Assembly (NCBI RefSeq): GCF_900116375.1
Contig: NZ_UETB01000014.1
Location: 34,870 to 98,869, forward strand
Direction: 5' to 3'
Source: Georgenia satyanarayanai
Lineage (GTDB): Bacteria; Actinomycetota; Actinomycetes; Actinomycetales; Actinomycetaceae
DNA length: 64,000 nucleotides
The stretch's first letter is position 1, and each line of letters begins with the position of its first letter. The position numbers were made by a program, and so were the translations under genes. Below the pieces are notes generated by a model. It saw only the letters and a program-made list of their open reading frames with translations, searched no databases and was not told the origin of the DNA. Shown here piece after piece: positions 29,759-38,775 of the stretch.

Positions 29759-30532
29759 ATGACCACGCAAGGACCGCGAGTCGCCATCATCACCGGCGCG
29801 GGAAGCACGCAGGGAATCGGTTTCGCGGTGGCACGTCTGCTCGGCGCCGGCGGATGTCAGGTGGTGATCACGTCCACGACGAACCGGATCTTCGGACGAG
29901 TCTCGGAGCTGCGCGCCGAGGGCGTCCAGGCCGAGGGAGTGGTCGCCGACCTCACCGACCAGGCGGGCGTGGACGCCGTCCTCGCCTGCGCGTTGGACGC
30001 GTTCGGCGGCGTGGACGTCCTCGTCAACAACGCCGGGATGACCGCCGTGTCCGGCTCGTACGCCTCGGGAGCGACCGGCGGACTCTCCCTGCACCACTGG
30101 CAGGCCTCACTGGACCGGAACCTCACCACGACGTTCCTCATGACCCGCGCCGTCGTGGGCCTCATGCAGGCTGCGGGCTACGGCCGGATCGTCAACGTGT
30201 CCTCGGTGTCGGGGCCTGTCGCCGCCTACGGCGGCGACGTCGCGTACCACGCGGCGAAGGCCGGCGTGGTCGGCCTGACGCGCTCGACGGCGATCGACAC
30301 GGCCGCGGCGGGTGTCACGGTGAACGCGGTCGCCCCGGGGTGGATCGACACGGCGTCCGCCTCCGACCACGAGCGGAGGATGGGTGCGGCCACACCCGTG
30401 GGCCGGTCCGGCACTGCAGACGAGGTGGCGTACGTGATCGCGTTCCTTGCCGGTGAGGGCGCGTCCTACATCACGGGGCAGCTGATCACGGTCGACGGCG
30501 CCAACTCCATCAGCGAGGAGCGGGGGCGCTAG
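29759..30532 (+). CDS. SDR-family oxidoreductase, FabG-like
   Basis: 257 residues. The dinucleotide loop TGAGSTQGIG, NNAGMTAVSG, the catalytic VSSVSGPVAAYGGDVAYHAAK (Ser, Tyr and Lys in order) and NAVAPGWIDTAS are clear. The C-terminus GQLITVDGANSISEERGR follows the classical SDR pattern. A one-residue variation in the Gly motif (GxxxTxGIG instead of GxxxGxG) is common in some subfamilies. The substrate is unknown. AAGGTGT lies ahead of the ATG at 29759. Confidence 0.88.
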   Translation: MTTQGPRVAIITGAGSTQGIGFAVARLLGAGGCQVVITSTTNRIFGRVSELRAEGVQAEGVVADLTDQAGVDAVLACALDAFGGVDVLVNNAGMTAVSGSYASGATGGLSLHHWQASLDRNLTTTFLMTRAVVGLMQAAGYGRIVNVSSVSGPVAAYGGDVAYHAAKAGVVGLTRSTAIDTAAAGVTVNAVAPGWIDTASASDHERRMGAATPVGRSGTADEVAYVIAFLAGEGASYITGQLITVDGANSISEERGR

Positions 30533-30599
30533 CAGCCGCGTTCGTGCCGCCGGGCCGGCCTCGCCGAGACGGTGGCGACCGCCGGGTGGACGGACCGCT

Positions 30600-30643
30600 C
30601 CGGCGCGCGGCGGGGACCTGAGCCGGCCCGTGCCGCGCGCCGG
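30600..30643. terminator. Bidirectional hairpin between convergent genes
   Basis: The perfect 12-bp inverted repeat CCGGCGCGCGGC / GCCGCGCGCCGG with a 20-base loop separates the SDR gene (plus) from the choice-of-anchor I gene (minus, stop at 30649). No T-run is visible on either side. Confidence 0.6.
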
Positions 30644-30648
30644 ACGGG

Positions 30649-32844
30649 TCAGCTCGCGGTCGCGCGCCGGCGTGCGAGCACAGCAGCGGCGCCCAGAGCG
30701 AGCAGCACGCCCGCGGCTGCACCGAGGACGCCGACCGACGAGCCGGTGGTCGGCAGCGACCCGCGCCCGTTCGGACCGCCGGCGGTGGCGTCGTCACCGG
30801 CGTCGTCGGTCGTCGGCTCGGGCGACGGGGCCGGCTCGGCCGGCGCAGGGGCGGCTGCACCCTCGGCCGAGAAGGTCCACGTCCACTCGGCGGAGGCACC
30901 GTCGTCGAGGACGAACCCGGGCAGGGCCCGCGCCACGACGGTCACCGTGCCGGTGCCCGGGTACGTCCCGGCCGCCACGACGGCACCGTCGACGAGGTAC
31001 TCGACGCCGTCGACGGCCGGGACGGTGTACACGTCGTGCTCCGTCCCGTCCCCGTCGGTGAACTCGACGGTGGCCGGCACCACCGGCGTCGCCCGGCCGA
31101 CGGAGAAGATCGTCGTCGTGCCGGACACCTCGTTGCCCACCGCGACGAGGGGCAGCCCGGTGCCGGAGTCCGCGGCGGGGATGAAGGTGACGCCCTCCGG
31201 CCCGAGGTCGCCGGCCTGGGTGAGCGCAGCCTGCACGGCGTCCGTGCCGGGCTCCGCGTCGATGACGTCCTCCATCGACACGGAGAAGTCCCGGTTGTTG
31301 AGGTAGGTGACGAAGAACGCGTCGGTGGGGTCGGTGATGTCGTGGACGACGACGCCGCCCACCCGCTCGAGGCCGAGGAAGGCGTAGGTGCGGCCGTCGA
31401 CCTCGCCGATCGCGAGGTTCTCGGGCTCCGGCCCCTTGTCCTCGCTGCGGCCCTCCAGGGTGGACTCGCTGTGGTTGGAGTTGAAGAACTCGGGCACGGC
31501 CGCTGCCGTGATGCGCTCCAGCTCGTCACCGGTGTCGAAGACCTGCTCGCCGTCCGTCGTCCAGATCGACAGCGACCTGCCACCGAAGGCGTGGAGCTCC
31601 TCGAAGCAGGACCCGTCCTCCGCCAGGCCGCCGGCGATGCTGACGTTGAGCCGGCCGAGGTGCTCGTCGCCGAGGAAGTCGGCGACGGGAGCGTCCTCGC
31701 ACACAGCGGGCGCCGGCGTCTCGTCCGGGTCGCCGAGGTCCTTGACCCGGACCGACTCGACGTAGTCACCCCACTCCCGGGCGTCGCCCTCGTTGGCGGT
31801 CACGAGGTAGGTCTGCCCGCCGGCCGTGTACGACGCCATGCCGTCAGGCATGTAGACCCCGCGGACGCCGGGGTAGGTGCGGATGTTGATGGTCGGGGCG
31901 TCCTCCGGGTCGCGGTCGGAGGGGTCCAGGCCGTTGCCCTCCACCGAGTGGTCCTTGAGGCCGAGGGGCCAGAGGTCGCTGACGGTGGCGGACCCGAGGT
32001 CGACCACGGCCACGGCGTTGGCCTCCTGCAGTGCCACGTAGGCGGTGCGGTCGTCGGCACCGATCGTGACGTACTCCGGCTCGAGGTTCCGCGAGACGGG
32101 CAGGTCCTCCCCGTGCGGGGTCGGCCCGAAGACCCGGACGCCCACCGGAAGGACGCGTGTGCCGTCGTCCCAGGCGTGGAAGCCCGCGGTACGCACGTCG
32201 TCCTGCGTGGGCGCGGCGACGGAAGCAGGCAGGGTGACGACGGCGACCGAACCCTCCGGGTCGGCGGTGAAGTCGTCGGCGGGCTCGCCCTCGTTCGCGA
32301 CGACGGCGTACCGGCCGTCCGCCGTCGTCGTCACCATGTCGGGCAGCGGACCGACGCGGACAGCGCCGAGCAGCTCGCCGTCACCGGCGGCGTCGAAGGC
32401 GACGAGCCAGCCGGGCTCCGTCTTCGTCGGGTGCTCGACGGCGATGACGCCGAGGCCGTCCGCGCGGACGGCGACCGAGTTGGCCACAGCACCCGCGGTG
32501 ACGGTGCTGCCGTCCGCGGCCGCGGTCCCCGGCGTCTCGATCCGGTGGAGGAGGGCCGGGGCGGCGGGGTCGGAGAGGTCGAGGACGTCGACCGTCGCGG
32601 CGGCCGCGTTGACGACGAACAGCCGCTGGGTGGCGGCGTGGAAGGTGACGATCTCGGCGGCCGACTCGTCGAAGACGCCCGACTCGTAGGTGCCGATCGC
32701 GGTGAGCTCGAACGCGGCGTCGCCCGCGGTGACGGACACGGGGACGGTCGCGGCCCCGGCGGTGAGTGCCGGCAGGGTCAGGGCGACGGCCGCCAGGGCG
32801 GTGGTCGCGGCCGCCGTGCGGCGCAGGGAGGGGGAGGTGGGCAT
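30649..32844 (-). CDS. Choice-of-anchor I family wall-anchored protein (phosphatase-related beta-propeller) with LPTTG motif
   Basis: 731 residues from the ATG at 32844 with AAGGACG upstream. The signal peptide is about 1-32 (TTALAAVALTLPALTAGAAT). Residues about 45-580 form the choice-of-anchor I beta-propeller: LLHRIETPGTAAADG, DMVTTTADGRYAVVANEGEP, VEGNGLDPSDRDPED, YPGVRGVYMPDGMA, VTANEGDAREWGDYVES, STLEGRSEDKGPEPENLAIG and DLGPEGVTFIPAADSGTG. Residues about 600-665 carry one copy of the module seen in the proteins at 2894 and 7336 (VYTVPAVDGVEYLVDG...AAGTYPG...ALPGFVLDDG). The C-terminus is LPTTGSSVGVLG, a hydrophobic segment, then RRRATAS, a canonical LPxTG sorting signal. The upstream direct repeats resemble a PHO box, suggesting phosphate-starvation control. 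Confidence 0.88.
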   Translation of the reverse strand: MPTSPSLRRTAAATTALAAVALTLPALTAGAATVPVSVTAGDAAFELTAIGTYESGVFDESAAEIVTFHAATQRLFVVNAAAATVDVLDLSDPAAPALLHRIETPGTAAADGSTVTAGAVANSVAVRADGLGVIAVEHPTKTEPGWLVAFDAAGDGELLGAVRVGPLPDMVTTTADGRYAVVANEGEPADDFTADPEGSVAVVTLPASVAAPTQDDVRTAGFHAWDDGTRVLPVGVRVFGPTPHGEDLPVSRNLEPEYVTIGADDRTAYVALQEANAVAVVDLGSATVSDLWPLGLKDHSVEGNGLDPSDRDPEDAPTINIRTYPGVRGVYMPDGMASYTAGGQTYLVTANEGDAREWGDYVESVRVKDLGDPDETPAPAVCEDAPVADFLGDEHLGRLNVSIAGGLAEDGSCFEELHAFGGRSLSIWTTDGEQVFDTGDELERITAAAVPEFFNSNHSESTLEGRSEDKGPEPENLAIGEVDGRTYAFLGLERVGGVVVHDITDPTDAFFVTYLNNRDFSVSMEDVIDAEPGTDAVQAALTQAGDLGPEGVTFIPAADSGTGLPLVAVGNEVSGTTTIFSVGRATPVVPATVEFTDGDGTEHDVYTVPAVDGVEYLVDGAVVAAGTYPGTGTVTVVARALPGFVLDDGASAEWTWTFSAEGAAAPAPAEPAPSPEPTTDDAGDDATAGGPNGRGSLPTTGSSVGVLGAAAGVLLALGAAAVLARRRATAS

Positions 32845-32890
32845 GGGCGTCCTTCGTCGGTCGGCCGGGGTCGGCCCCGACGCTAGGGCC

Positions 32891-32923
32891 GCGGGGTGAC
32901 CGCCGGGTGTCCGCAGCGTGAAC
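32891..32923 (-). promoter_or_regulatory. PHO-box-like triple 11-nt direct repeat
   Basis: Read on the minus strand, three consecutive 11-nt units occur: GTTCACGCTGC, GGACACCCGGC, GGTCACCCCGC. This fits the actinobacterial PhoP box (repeated 11-nt units starting G-x-TCAC). A TAGCGT -10-like hexamer follows at 32885-32880, about 35 bases before the choice-of-anchor I start codon, so the repeats overlap the -35 position. Confidence 0.6.
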
Positions 32924-33065
32924 GCCGGGTGGGTGGCAAGGGGGATCCCCGAGCCGGCGGCCGAGGACTCAGGGAGGAGCGGGGGTCGGTCCCCGATCCG
33001 CCGCCCCGGTCGGCGCCGCTTCACTGAGGTCCGAGGGCCGGGCAGTGCCGGCCGACGAGAGGACG

Positions 33066-33995
33066 ATGATGATCGAGGCACGCAAGCTCACCAAGCGGTA
33101 CGGCGACAAGGTCGCCGTCGACGGCGTCAGCTTCACGATCCCCGCCGGGACGGTCACCGGCTTCCTCGGGCCCAATGGTGCGGGGAAGTCGACGACGATG
33201 CGGATGGTCGTCGGCCTCGACCGGCCGACCTCCGGGTCCGTCACCGTCAACGGGGCGCACTACCGCCACCACCGCTCGCCGTTGCGCGAGGTGGGGGCGC
33301 TGCTCGACGCCGGCGCCGCGCACCCCGGCCGCAGCGCCCGGTCGCACCTGCGGGCGCTCGCGGCGAGCCACCGCATCCCCCGGGGACGCGTCGACGAGGT
33401 CATCGAGATGACCGGCCTCGGCCCGGTCGCCCACCGGCGCGTGCGGAGCTTCTCCCTCGGCATGGGGCAGCGCCTCGGCATCGCCGTCGCGCTGCTCGGG
33501 GACCCGCGCACCCTCATCCTCGACGAGCCGGTCAACGGCCTGGACCCCGAGGGCGTCACCTGGGTCCGCACGCTCGTGCGCCAGCTGGCGGCCGAGGGCC
33601 GCACCGTCCTCCTGTCCTCCCACCTCATGAGCGAGATGGCGATGACGGCCGACCAGCTTCTCGTCATCGGGCGCGGACGCATCATCGCCGCCGGCCCCGT
33701 CCAGGACGTCATCGACTCCGCGACCGGAGCCGTCGTCGTCGTCCGCTCCCCGCGGGTCGGCGAGCTCGGGTCGCGCCTGGAGGGCGCCGGCGCCGCCGTC
33801 GAGCGGGCGGACGACGGCGGGCTGCGCGTCCGCGGCAGCTCCGTCGAGGCCGTGGGCGAGCTCGCCGCCCGCGAGGGCATCGCGCTGCACGAGCTGCGGC
33901 ACCAGCGCGCCAGCCTCGAGGAGGCCTACCTCAACCTCACCGGCTCTGCGGTCGAGTACCGCTCCACCACGACGACGACGGAGACCCCGCGATGA
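33066..33995 (+). CDS. ABC transporter ATP-binding protein
   Basis: 309 residues from the ATG at 33066 with GAGAGGA upstream (a second ATG follows at 33069). Walker A is GPNGAGKSTT, the signature is FSLGMGQRL, Walker B is LILDEPVNGLDPEG and the H-loop is SSHLMSEMAM. The C-terminal accessory domain ends with the family hallmark LEEAYLNLTG. It overlaps the permease start by 4 bases. It is the motor of a DrrA/BcrA-type exporter of unknown substrate. It is a paralogue of the ABC ATPase at 14500. Confidence 0.9.
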   Translation: MMIEARKLTKRYGDKVAVDGVSFTIPAGTVTGFLGPNGAGKSTTMRMVVGLDRPTSGSVTVNGAHYRHHRSPLREVGALLDAGAAHPGRSARSHLRALAASHRIPRGRVDEVIEMTGLGPVAHRRVRSFSLGMGQRLGIAVALLGDPRTLILDEPVNGLDPEGVTWVRTLVRQLAAEGRTVLLSSHLMSEMAMTADQLLVIGRGRIIAAGPVQDVIDSATGAVVVVRSPRVGELGSRLEGAGAAVERADDGGLRVRGSSVEAVGELAAREGIALHELRHQRASLEEAYLNLTGSAVEYRSTTTTTETPR

Positions 33996-34861
33996 CCACG
34001 ACGACCCAGCCCCGTCCCGCTCCTCCCGGACCCGCGGCCACCCGGGCAGCCGGCGACCCCGGCAGCCCCGGCGCGGGCGACCTCAGCTTCCGCGGCGTCC
34101 TCGCCGGTGAGTGGGTCAAGCTGCTCTCGCTGCGCTCGACCTGGTGGACCGCGGCCCTCACGGTCGTGGTCATCGCGGCGCTCGGCGCCGTCCAGGCCTC
34201 CGCCGTCGACGACATCGTCGTCCTCGCCGCGGAGCTCGGTATCGAGCCGCACGGTGCGGAGCTCGTCATCGCCGGCTTCCAGTTCGGGATGGTCACGGTC
34301 GCGGTCCTCGGTGCGCTGCTCGTCACCGGGGAGTACTCCACCGGGACGATCCGCTCCACCCTCGTCGCCGTGCCCTCGCGCCTGCCCGTCCTGTGGGCCA
34401 AGGCGCTCGCGCTGGTCGCGCTCACCGTGGTGGTCAGCGTCCTGAGCCTGGTCGTTGCGACCGTGTCCGCACTGCCATGGCTCGCGGACGCGAACCTCGT
34501 CCCGGCGCTCGACGACGCCGTCACCTGGCAGTCCTTCGCGGGGATGACGTACTTCTTCGTCGCCGTCGTCCTCATCGCGCTGGGCCTCGGCGCTGTGCTG
34601 CGCCACACGGCGGCCACCGTGTCGGCGGTGCTCGGCCTGCTGCTCCTCGTCCCGGGAGTACTCCAGTTCGTGCCGCTCGAGTGGGTGCAGGACCTCGTGA
34701 GCCTCACGCCCCTGCCCGCCGCGGTCGCGTTCGTCGGCACGTCCGGGCTCCAGGGCACCAACGATGTCCTCACGGCCTGGCAGGGCGTCGCCGTGGTCGG
34801 GGGGTACGCGGTGCTCGCCCTGGTCGCCGGCGCGGTCTGCCTCCGGCGGCGCGACGCCTGA
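33992..34861 (+). CDS. ABC-2 type transporter permease
   Basis: 289 residues. A Pro/Ala-rich cytoplasmic head of about 30 residues precedes six helices. FRGVLAGEWVKLLSLRSTWW before helix 1 and the TGEYSTGTIRSTLVAVPSRL loop are characteristic of actinobacterial ABC-2 permeases next to DrrA-like ATPases. It ends VCLRRRDA. Partner of the ATPase at 33066, by ATGA overlap. Confidence 0.88.
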   Translation: MTTTTQPRPAPPGPAATRAAGDPGSPGAGDLSFRGVLAGEWVKLLSLRSTWWTAALTVVVIAALGAVQASAVDDIVVLAAELGIEPHGAELVIAGFQFGMVTVAVLGALLVTGEYSTGTIRSTLVAVPSRLPVLWAKALALVALTVVVSVLSLVVATVSALPWLADANLVPALDDAVTWQSFAGMTYFFVAVVLIALGLGAVLRHTAATVSAVLGLLLLVPGVLQFVPLEWVQDLVSLTPLPAAVAFVGTSGLQGTNDVLTAWQGVAVVGGYAVLALVAGAVCLRRRDA

Positions 34862-34906
34862 GCTGCCCGGTGTGCGGGCCCGTCCGGCCACTGCCACAGT
34901 AGCTGG

Positions 34907-35791
34907 ATGGGCGACGACGACCTGCTGGCCGAGGCGGCCAGTCGCGGCCTGCAGCTCGCTCCCTCCACGCTGCGGCACAACGACGCCGGCCTCGACTTCG
35001 CGGTGGTGTACGCGCAGGACGTGCACGGCCGGCGGTGGGTGCTGCGGATCCCCCGCCGGGCCGACGTCGTGGAGGCGTTGGCGCAGGAGGAGGCGGTCCT
35101 CGCCTTCGCCTCCCGACACCTGAGGGTCGCCGTCCCGGAGTGGCGAGTGCGGTCGAGGGAGCTCATCGCCTACCCGCTGCTGCCCGGGCACCCGGGTCTC
35201 ACGCTCGAGGGCGACCAGGTCGAGTGGCACGTGGACCCCGGCTCGGAGCGCTACGCCGCCGAGCTGGGCCGGCTCCTCGCCGACCTCCACGCGGCTCCAC
35301 TGGCAGAGGCGCGGGAGCTCGGCATCGAGGTCCGCACGCCGGAGCAGGTGCGCGAGAGCTGGCGGGCGGACGTCGCTCGGGTGGCGAGGGAGTTCGCGGT
35401 CGACCCGCAGCTGCTCGAGCGGTACGAGGCATGGCTGCAGGACGATGGGCTGTGGCCCGAGGACACGGTCTTCACCCACGGCGAGCTCTACCCGGCGCAC
35501 GTGCTCATCGACCAGCGCGAGGTCGTCACCGGTGTCCTCGACTGGACGACCGCGAGGGGCGACGACCCGGCCCGGGACTTCATGTACCAGCACGCGTTCG
35601 CCCCGCCGGAGGCCTTCGCCGCGACGCTGCGGGCCTACACGGCGGCCGGCGGGCGCGACTGGGGGCCGGGGCTGGCCGACCGGTGTGCTGCTCTCATGGC
35701 GGCGGGTCCCGTCGGGTACGGGGTCTACGCACTCACGACCGGCCGGGCCGAGCACCGCGAGGCGGCGCAGGTCCAGCTCGCGGGGCTCTGA
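34907..35791 (+). CDS. Macrolide 2'-phosphotransferase (Mph-like) with HGE in place of HGD
   Basis: 294 residues, the normal Mph length. The order of motifs follows Mph(B)/Mph(K)-type enzymes: HNDAGLDFAVVYAQD, RRWVLRIPRRADVV (ATP-binding Lys/Arg region), LIAYPLLPGHPG, GRLLADLHAAP, then the catalytic loop THGELYPAHVLID, and GVLDWTTARGDDPARDFMYQ supplying the metal-binding DW. The canonical catalytic loop is HGDxxxxH; here Asp is replaced by Glu. The enzyme would phosphorylate macrolides with GTP if active. Whether the Glu variant is active is not known to me. It lies 45 bases after an ABC exporter operon on the same strand. Confidence 0.82.
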   Translation: MGDDDLLAEAASRGLQLAPSTLRHNDAGLDFAVVYAQDVHGRRWVLRIPRRADVVEALAQEEAVLAFASRHLRVAVPEWRVRSRELIAYPLLPGHPGLTLEGDQVEWHVDPGSERYAAELGRLLADLHAAPLAEARELGIEVRTPEQVRESWRADVARVAREFAVDPQLLERYEAWLQDDGLWPEDTVFTHGELYPAHVLIDQREVVTGVLDWTTARGDDPARDFMYQHAFAPPEAFAATLRAYTAAGGRDWGPGLADRCAALMAAGPVGYGVYALTTGRAEHREAAQVQLAGL

Positions 35792-35792
35792 G

Positions 35793-37136
35793 CTACTCCT
35801 CCTCGAGGGCGGCCCCGCGGAGCTCGGGCAGGAACAGCGAGCCGACCATGGCGACGACGAACGCGACGCCGAAGGTGGCGAAGGCCAGCCCGGACCCGCC
35901 CGCCGCGAGGAGCAGGGGGACGGTCAGCGGGGCGGCGATGGAGGCGAGCCGGCCGAAGGCCGCCGCGCTGCCGGACCCGGTGCCGCGCAGCGCCGTCGGG
36001 TAGATCTCCGGGCTGACCGCGTACAGCGCGCCCCACGCCCCGAGGTTGAAGGCCGACAGCGCCATGCCGGCGGCGATGATGGCCGGGACGGTGGTCGCCT
36101 GGCCGAAGAGGACGGCGGCGAGGGCCGACGCCGCGAGGAACGAGGCCAGCGTGGAGCGGCGCCCCCACTTCTCGATCAGCCAGGCGGCCAGCGCGTACCC
36201 GGGCAGCTGGGCCAGGGTGATGATGAGGGTGTACTCGAAGGAGCGCACGAGCGAGAAGCCCTGGTCCACGAGCAGCGACGGGAGCCAGCTGAAGGCCCCG
36301 TAGTAGGCGAAGTTGACCCCGAACCACACGACCCACAGCGCAGCGGTGCGGCGACGGAAGCGGGAGGTCCACAGCTCACGCCAGTGCGGCGTCGCGGTCT
36401 CCGGGGCGACGGCGGGGGAGGGCACCGGCGGCTGACCGGCGGCGTCCTCGTAGACGCGTACGGCGGCCTCCGCCTCGGCCACGCGCCCCTTGCGCTCGAG
36501 GAAGCGCACCGACTCCGGCAGCCGCATCCGGACGTAGATCGCGTACACGGCGGGGACCATCCCGATGACGAAGGCCCACCGCCAGCCGTTCTCACCGGGG
36601 ACGACGAAGTAGCCGATGAGCGCGGCCGCGATCCAGCCGACGGCCCAGAAGGCCTCGAGGATGACGACGACGCGCCCCCGGATCCGCTTCGGGGCGTACT
36701 CGCTGACGAGGGTCGAGGCGACGGGCAGCTCGGCACCCAGGCCCAGGCCGACGAGGAACCGCAGCACGATGAGGGCACCCACCCCGGTGGCGAGCGCCGA
36801 GGCCCCCGTGGCGATCCCGTAGATGAGGAGGGTGAGCGCGAAGACCTGCCGGCGCCCGATCCGGTCGGCGAGGAGGCCGCCGACGCTCGCGCCGATCGCC
36901 ATGCCGACGAACCCCACCGAGAGGATCCAGGACTTCTCGCCGTCGGTGAGCCCCCACTCCTGGCCGAGCGCGGCGATGATGAAGGAGATGAGTCCGACGT
37001 CCATGGCGTCCAGGGCCCAGCCCACCCCGGAGCCGCCGAGCAGCTTGCGGTGGGCGCGGGTGAACGGGAGCCGGTCGAGGCGCTGGGCGCGGGTGAGCGA
37101 CTGCTGGACGGGGGTGTCGGCGGCGGGCCGGACCAT
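35793..37136 (-). CDS. MFS transporter, sugar-porter/AAHS-like
   Basis: 447 residues from the ATG at 37136 with GGGAAGG upstream. Twelve helices are evident. The helix 2-3 loop GGLLADRIGRRQVF carries the MFS Gx3DxxGRR motif. LPVASTLVSEYAPKRIRGR fits the sugar/organic-acid porter signature (E-x-x-P-x-x-x-RG-R). The LPESVRFLERKGR stretch after helix 6 and the second GRR loop (EKWGRRSTLA) match SV2/AAHS-like carriers. The substrate could be an aromatic acid or other carboxylate. It is convergent with the Mph gene with a one-base gap. Confidence 0.88.
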   Translation of the reverse strand: MVRPAADTPVQQSLTRAQRLDRLPFTRAHRKLLGGSGVGWALDAMDVGLISFIIAALGQEWGLTDGEKSWILSVGFVGMAIGASVGGLLADRIGRRQVFALTLLIYGIATGASALATGVGALIVLRFLVGLGLGAELPVASTLVSEYAPKRIRGRVVVILEAFWAVGWIAAALIGYFVVPGENGWRWAFVIGMVPAVYAIYVRMRLPESVRFLERKGRVAEAEAAVRVYEDAAGQPPVPSPAVAPETATPHWRELWTSRFRRRTAALWVVWFGVNFAYYGAFSWLPSLLVDQGFSLVRSFEYTLIITLAQLPGYALAAWLIEKWGRRSTLASFLAASALAAVLFGQATTVPAIIAAGMALSAFNLGAWGALYAVSPEIYPTALRGTGSGSAAAFGRLASIAAPLTVPLLLAAGGSGLAFATFGVAFVVAMVGSLFLPELRGAALEEE

Positions 37137-37208
37137 GGCGTGCCTTCCCAGGGAGGGGCGTGTGTCGCCGCGAGCGTAGCACTTCGACTCACGGCGAGCA
37201 TAACCCGG

Positions 37209-37667
37209 TCACGCCGGCGGGGCCGCCTGGAGACCGACGGCGAGGAGGTGTCGCTCGGGCGCGCCGTCCAGCCGGTAGCCGGCGTCGAGCTTGTGCGGCC
37301 CCGCGTGCTCGCCCTGCTCCCCGATCCACGCCAGGAGGCGGCCGAAGGTGTCGGCGATGGCGTGGGTGGGGCCGTCGTGCGGCACCTGGGCCCAGCGACC
37401 GCCCGGCACGAGCGAGCCGACGGCACCGGGGATCCGGACGGCTCCCGCGTCGCCGAGCTCGAGGAGCACGCCGACGGTCTCGTGGTAGCGCCCGTCGCCG
37501 AGGTCGACGCTGAGCTCGGCGAGGGTGCCCGGGTGCCGGTCGCCGAGGGTGCCGGCCAGTGCGCGCCAGGCTGCCGGGACGAGCGTGCCGAGGTCCCCGA
37601 ACCTAGCGAGGACGGGCAGGCCGACGACGAGCGAGGGGGGACGTTCGACGATCTCGATGTCCTTCAC
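37209..37667 (-). CDS. GyrI-like small-molecule-binding protein
   Basis: 152 residues from a GTG at 37667 (VKDIEIVERPPSLVVGLPVL). The duplicated alpha/beta layout and the RWAQVPHDGPTHAIADTFGR followed by LLAWI region fit GyrI-like/AraC effector-binding domains. No DNA-binding domain is attached, so it is a stand-alone ligand-binding or sequestering protein. It is on the same strand as the LLM oxidoreductases, 40 bases downstream of the gene at 37708. Confidence 0.6.
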   Translation of the reverse strand: MKDIEIVERPPSLVVGLPVLARFGDLGTLVPAAWRALAGTLGDRHPGTLAELSVDLGDGRYHETVGVLLELGDAGAVRIPGAVGSLVPGGRWAQVPHDGPTHAIADTFGRLLAWIGEQGEHAGPHKLDAGYRLDGAPERHLLAVGLQAAPPA

Positions 37668-37707
37668 GCCGGCACCGTACCGTCCGCCGCCGGGCCCGTG
37701 GGGTGGA

Positions 37708-38775
37708 TCAGACCGCGAGGGCCTCGACGACGGCGGGGACGGCGGCGGGCGGCAGCTGGAGAAGGACGCCGGTCGCGACGGTCCCGTGCCAGGCGGCGAG
37801 CTGCTCGCGCAGCTGCTCGGGGCGGCCGGCCAGCGCGACGTCGAGGACGAGCTCGGTGGGCACGGCCCGGGCGGCGCCCGCCCGATCACCGGCCGCCCAC
37901 AGCCGGGCGACCTCCGCGCACGCGGCCTCGTGGCCGAGCCGCTCGACGGCCTCCCGGTGGAAGTTCGAGCGCTGGGAACCCATGCCACCGACGTACAGCG
38001 CGATGTGGGGGCGGAGCAGGTCCGCAGCCGCCTCGATGTCGTTCCCGACGGCCACCGGGAGGCTGACGTTGACCTCGAAGCGGTCCGCGGGCGGGAGGTC
38101 GGGGGAACGGCGCGCGAAGCCGGCCGCGAGCTGCTCCCGGGCCCAGCCGTCCAGCCGCGGGGCGTGGAAAGCGGGCAGCCACCCGTCGCCGATCTCCGCG
38201 GCGAGGACGACGTTCCTCGGTCCCTGCGCCGCGAGGTGGATGGGCAGGTCCGCGCGCAACGGGTGGAGGGTGGGGCGCAACGCCTTGCCCTCGTCCGTGG
38301 TGCCCTCACCGGTCAGCGGGAGCCGGTAGTGGCGGCCGGCCGCCTCGACCGGGGCCTCCCGCCGCAGCACCTGCCGGACGACGTCGACGTACTCGCGGGT
38401 CCGCTCGAGCGGCCGGGGGTAGGGCTGCCCGTACCAGCCCTCGACGACCTGCGGCCCGGAGGCTCCCAGGCCGAGGACGAAGCGGCCCCCGGACAGGTGG
38501 TCGAGGGTGAGGGCGGCCATCGCCGTCGCCGTCGGGGTGCGGGCGGAGAGCTGGGCGATGCCGGTACCGAGCCGCAGGCGCGTCGTGCGTGCGCCCCACC
38601 ACGCCAGCGGGGTCAGTGCGTCCGAGCCGTAGGCCTCGGCGGTCCAGACGGAGTCGAGGCCCGCGGCCTCGGCGAGCTCGACGGCGCGCTCCGCCCCGGC
38701 CGGGGGGCCGGAGGACCAGTAGCCCAGGTGGAGGCCCACCCGCAGCGCGGGGCGGGGCGCGCCGTCGTCGGTCAT
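37708..38775 (-). CDS. LLM-class F420-dependent oxidoreductase (1)
   Basis: 355 residues from the ATG at 38775, overlapping the upstream LLM gene by 4 bases. The luciferase-like TIM barrel is recognisable: AVELAEAAGLDSVWTAEAYG, RLRLGTGIAQLSARTPTATA, LTLDHLSGGRFVLGLGASGP, QVVEGWYGQPY, LPIHLAAQGPRNVVLAAEIG and DGWLPAF. This order is typical of F420-binding LLM enzymes such as methylene-H4MPT-reductase-like proteins. The reaction is unknown. Confidence 0.87.
   Translation of the reverse strand: MTDDGAPRPALRVGLHLGYWSSGPPAGAERAVELAEAAGLDSVWTAEAYGSDALTPLAWWGARTTRLRLGTGIAQLSARTPTATAMAALTLDHLSGGRFVLGLGASGPQVVEGWYGQPYPRPLERTREYVDVVRQVLRREAPVEAAGRHYRLPLTGEGTTDEGKALRPTLHPLRADLPIHLAAQGPRNVVLAAEIGDGWLPAFHAPRLDGWAREQLAAGFARRSPDLPPADRFEVNVSLPVAVGNDIEAAADLLRPHIALYVGGMGSQRSNFHREAVERLGHEAACAEVARLWAAGDRAGAARAVPTELVLDVALAGRPEQLREQLAAWHGTVATGVLLQLPPAAVPAVVEALAV

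Noticed and set aside
31036..32886. Plus-strand frame opposite the choice-of-anchor I gene
   Set aside because: No domains; the minus-strand gene has signal peptide, propeller motifs and LPTTG.
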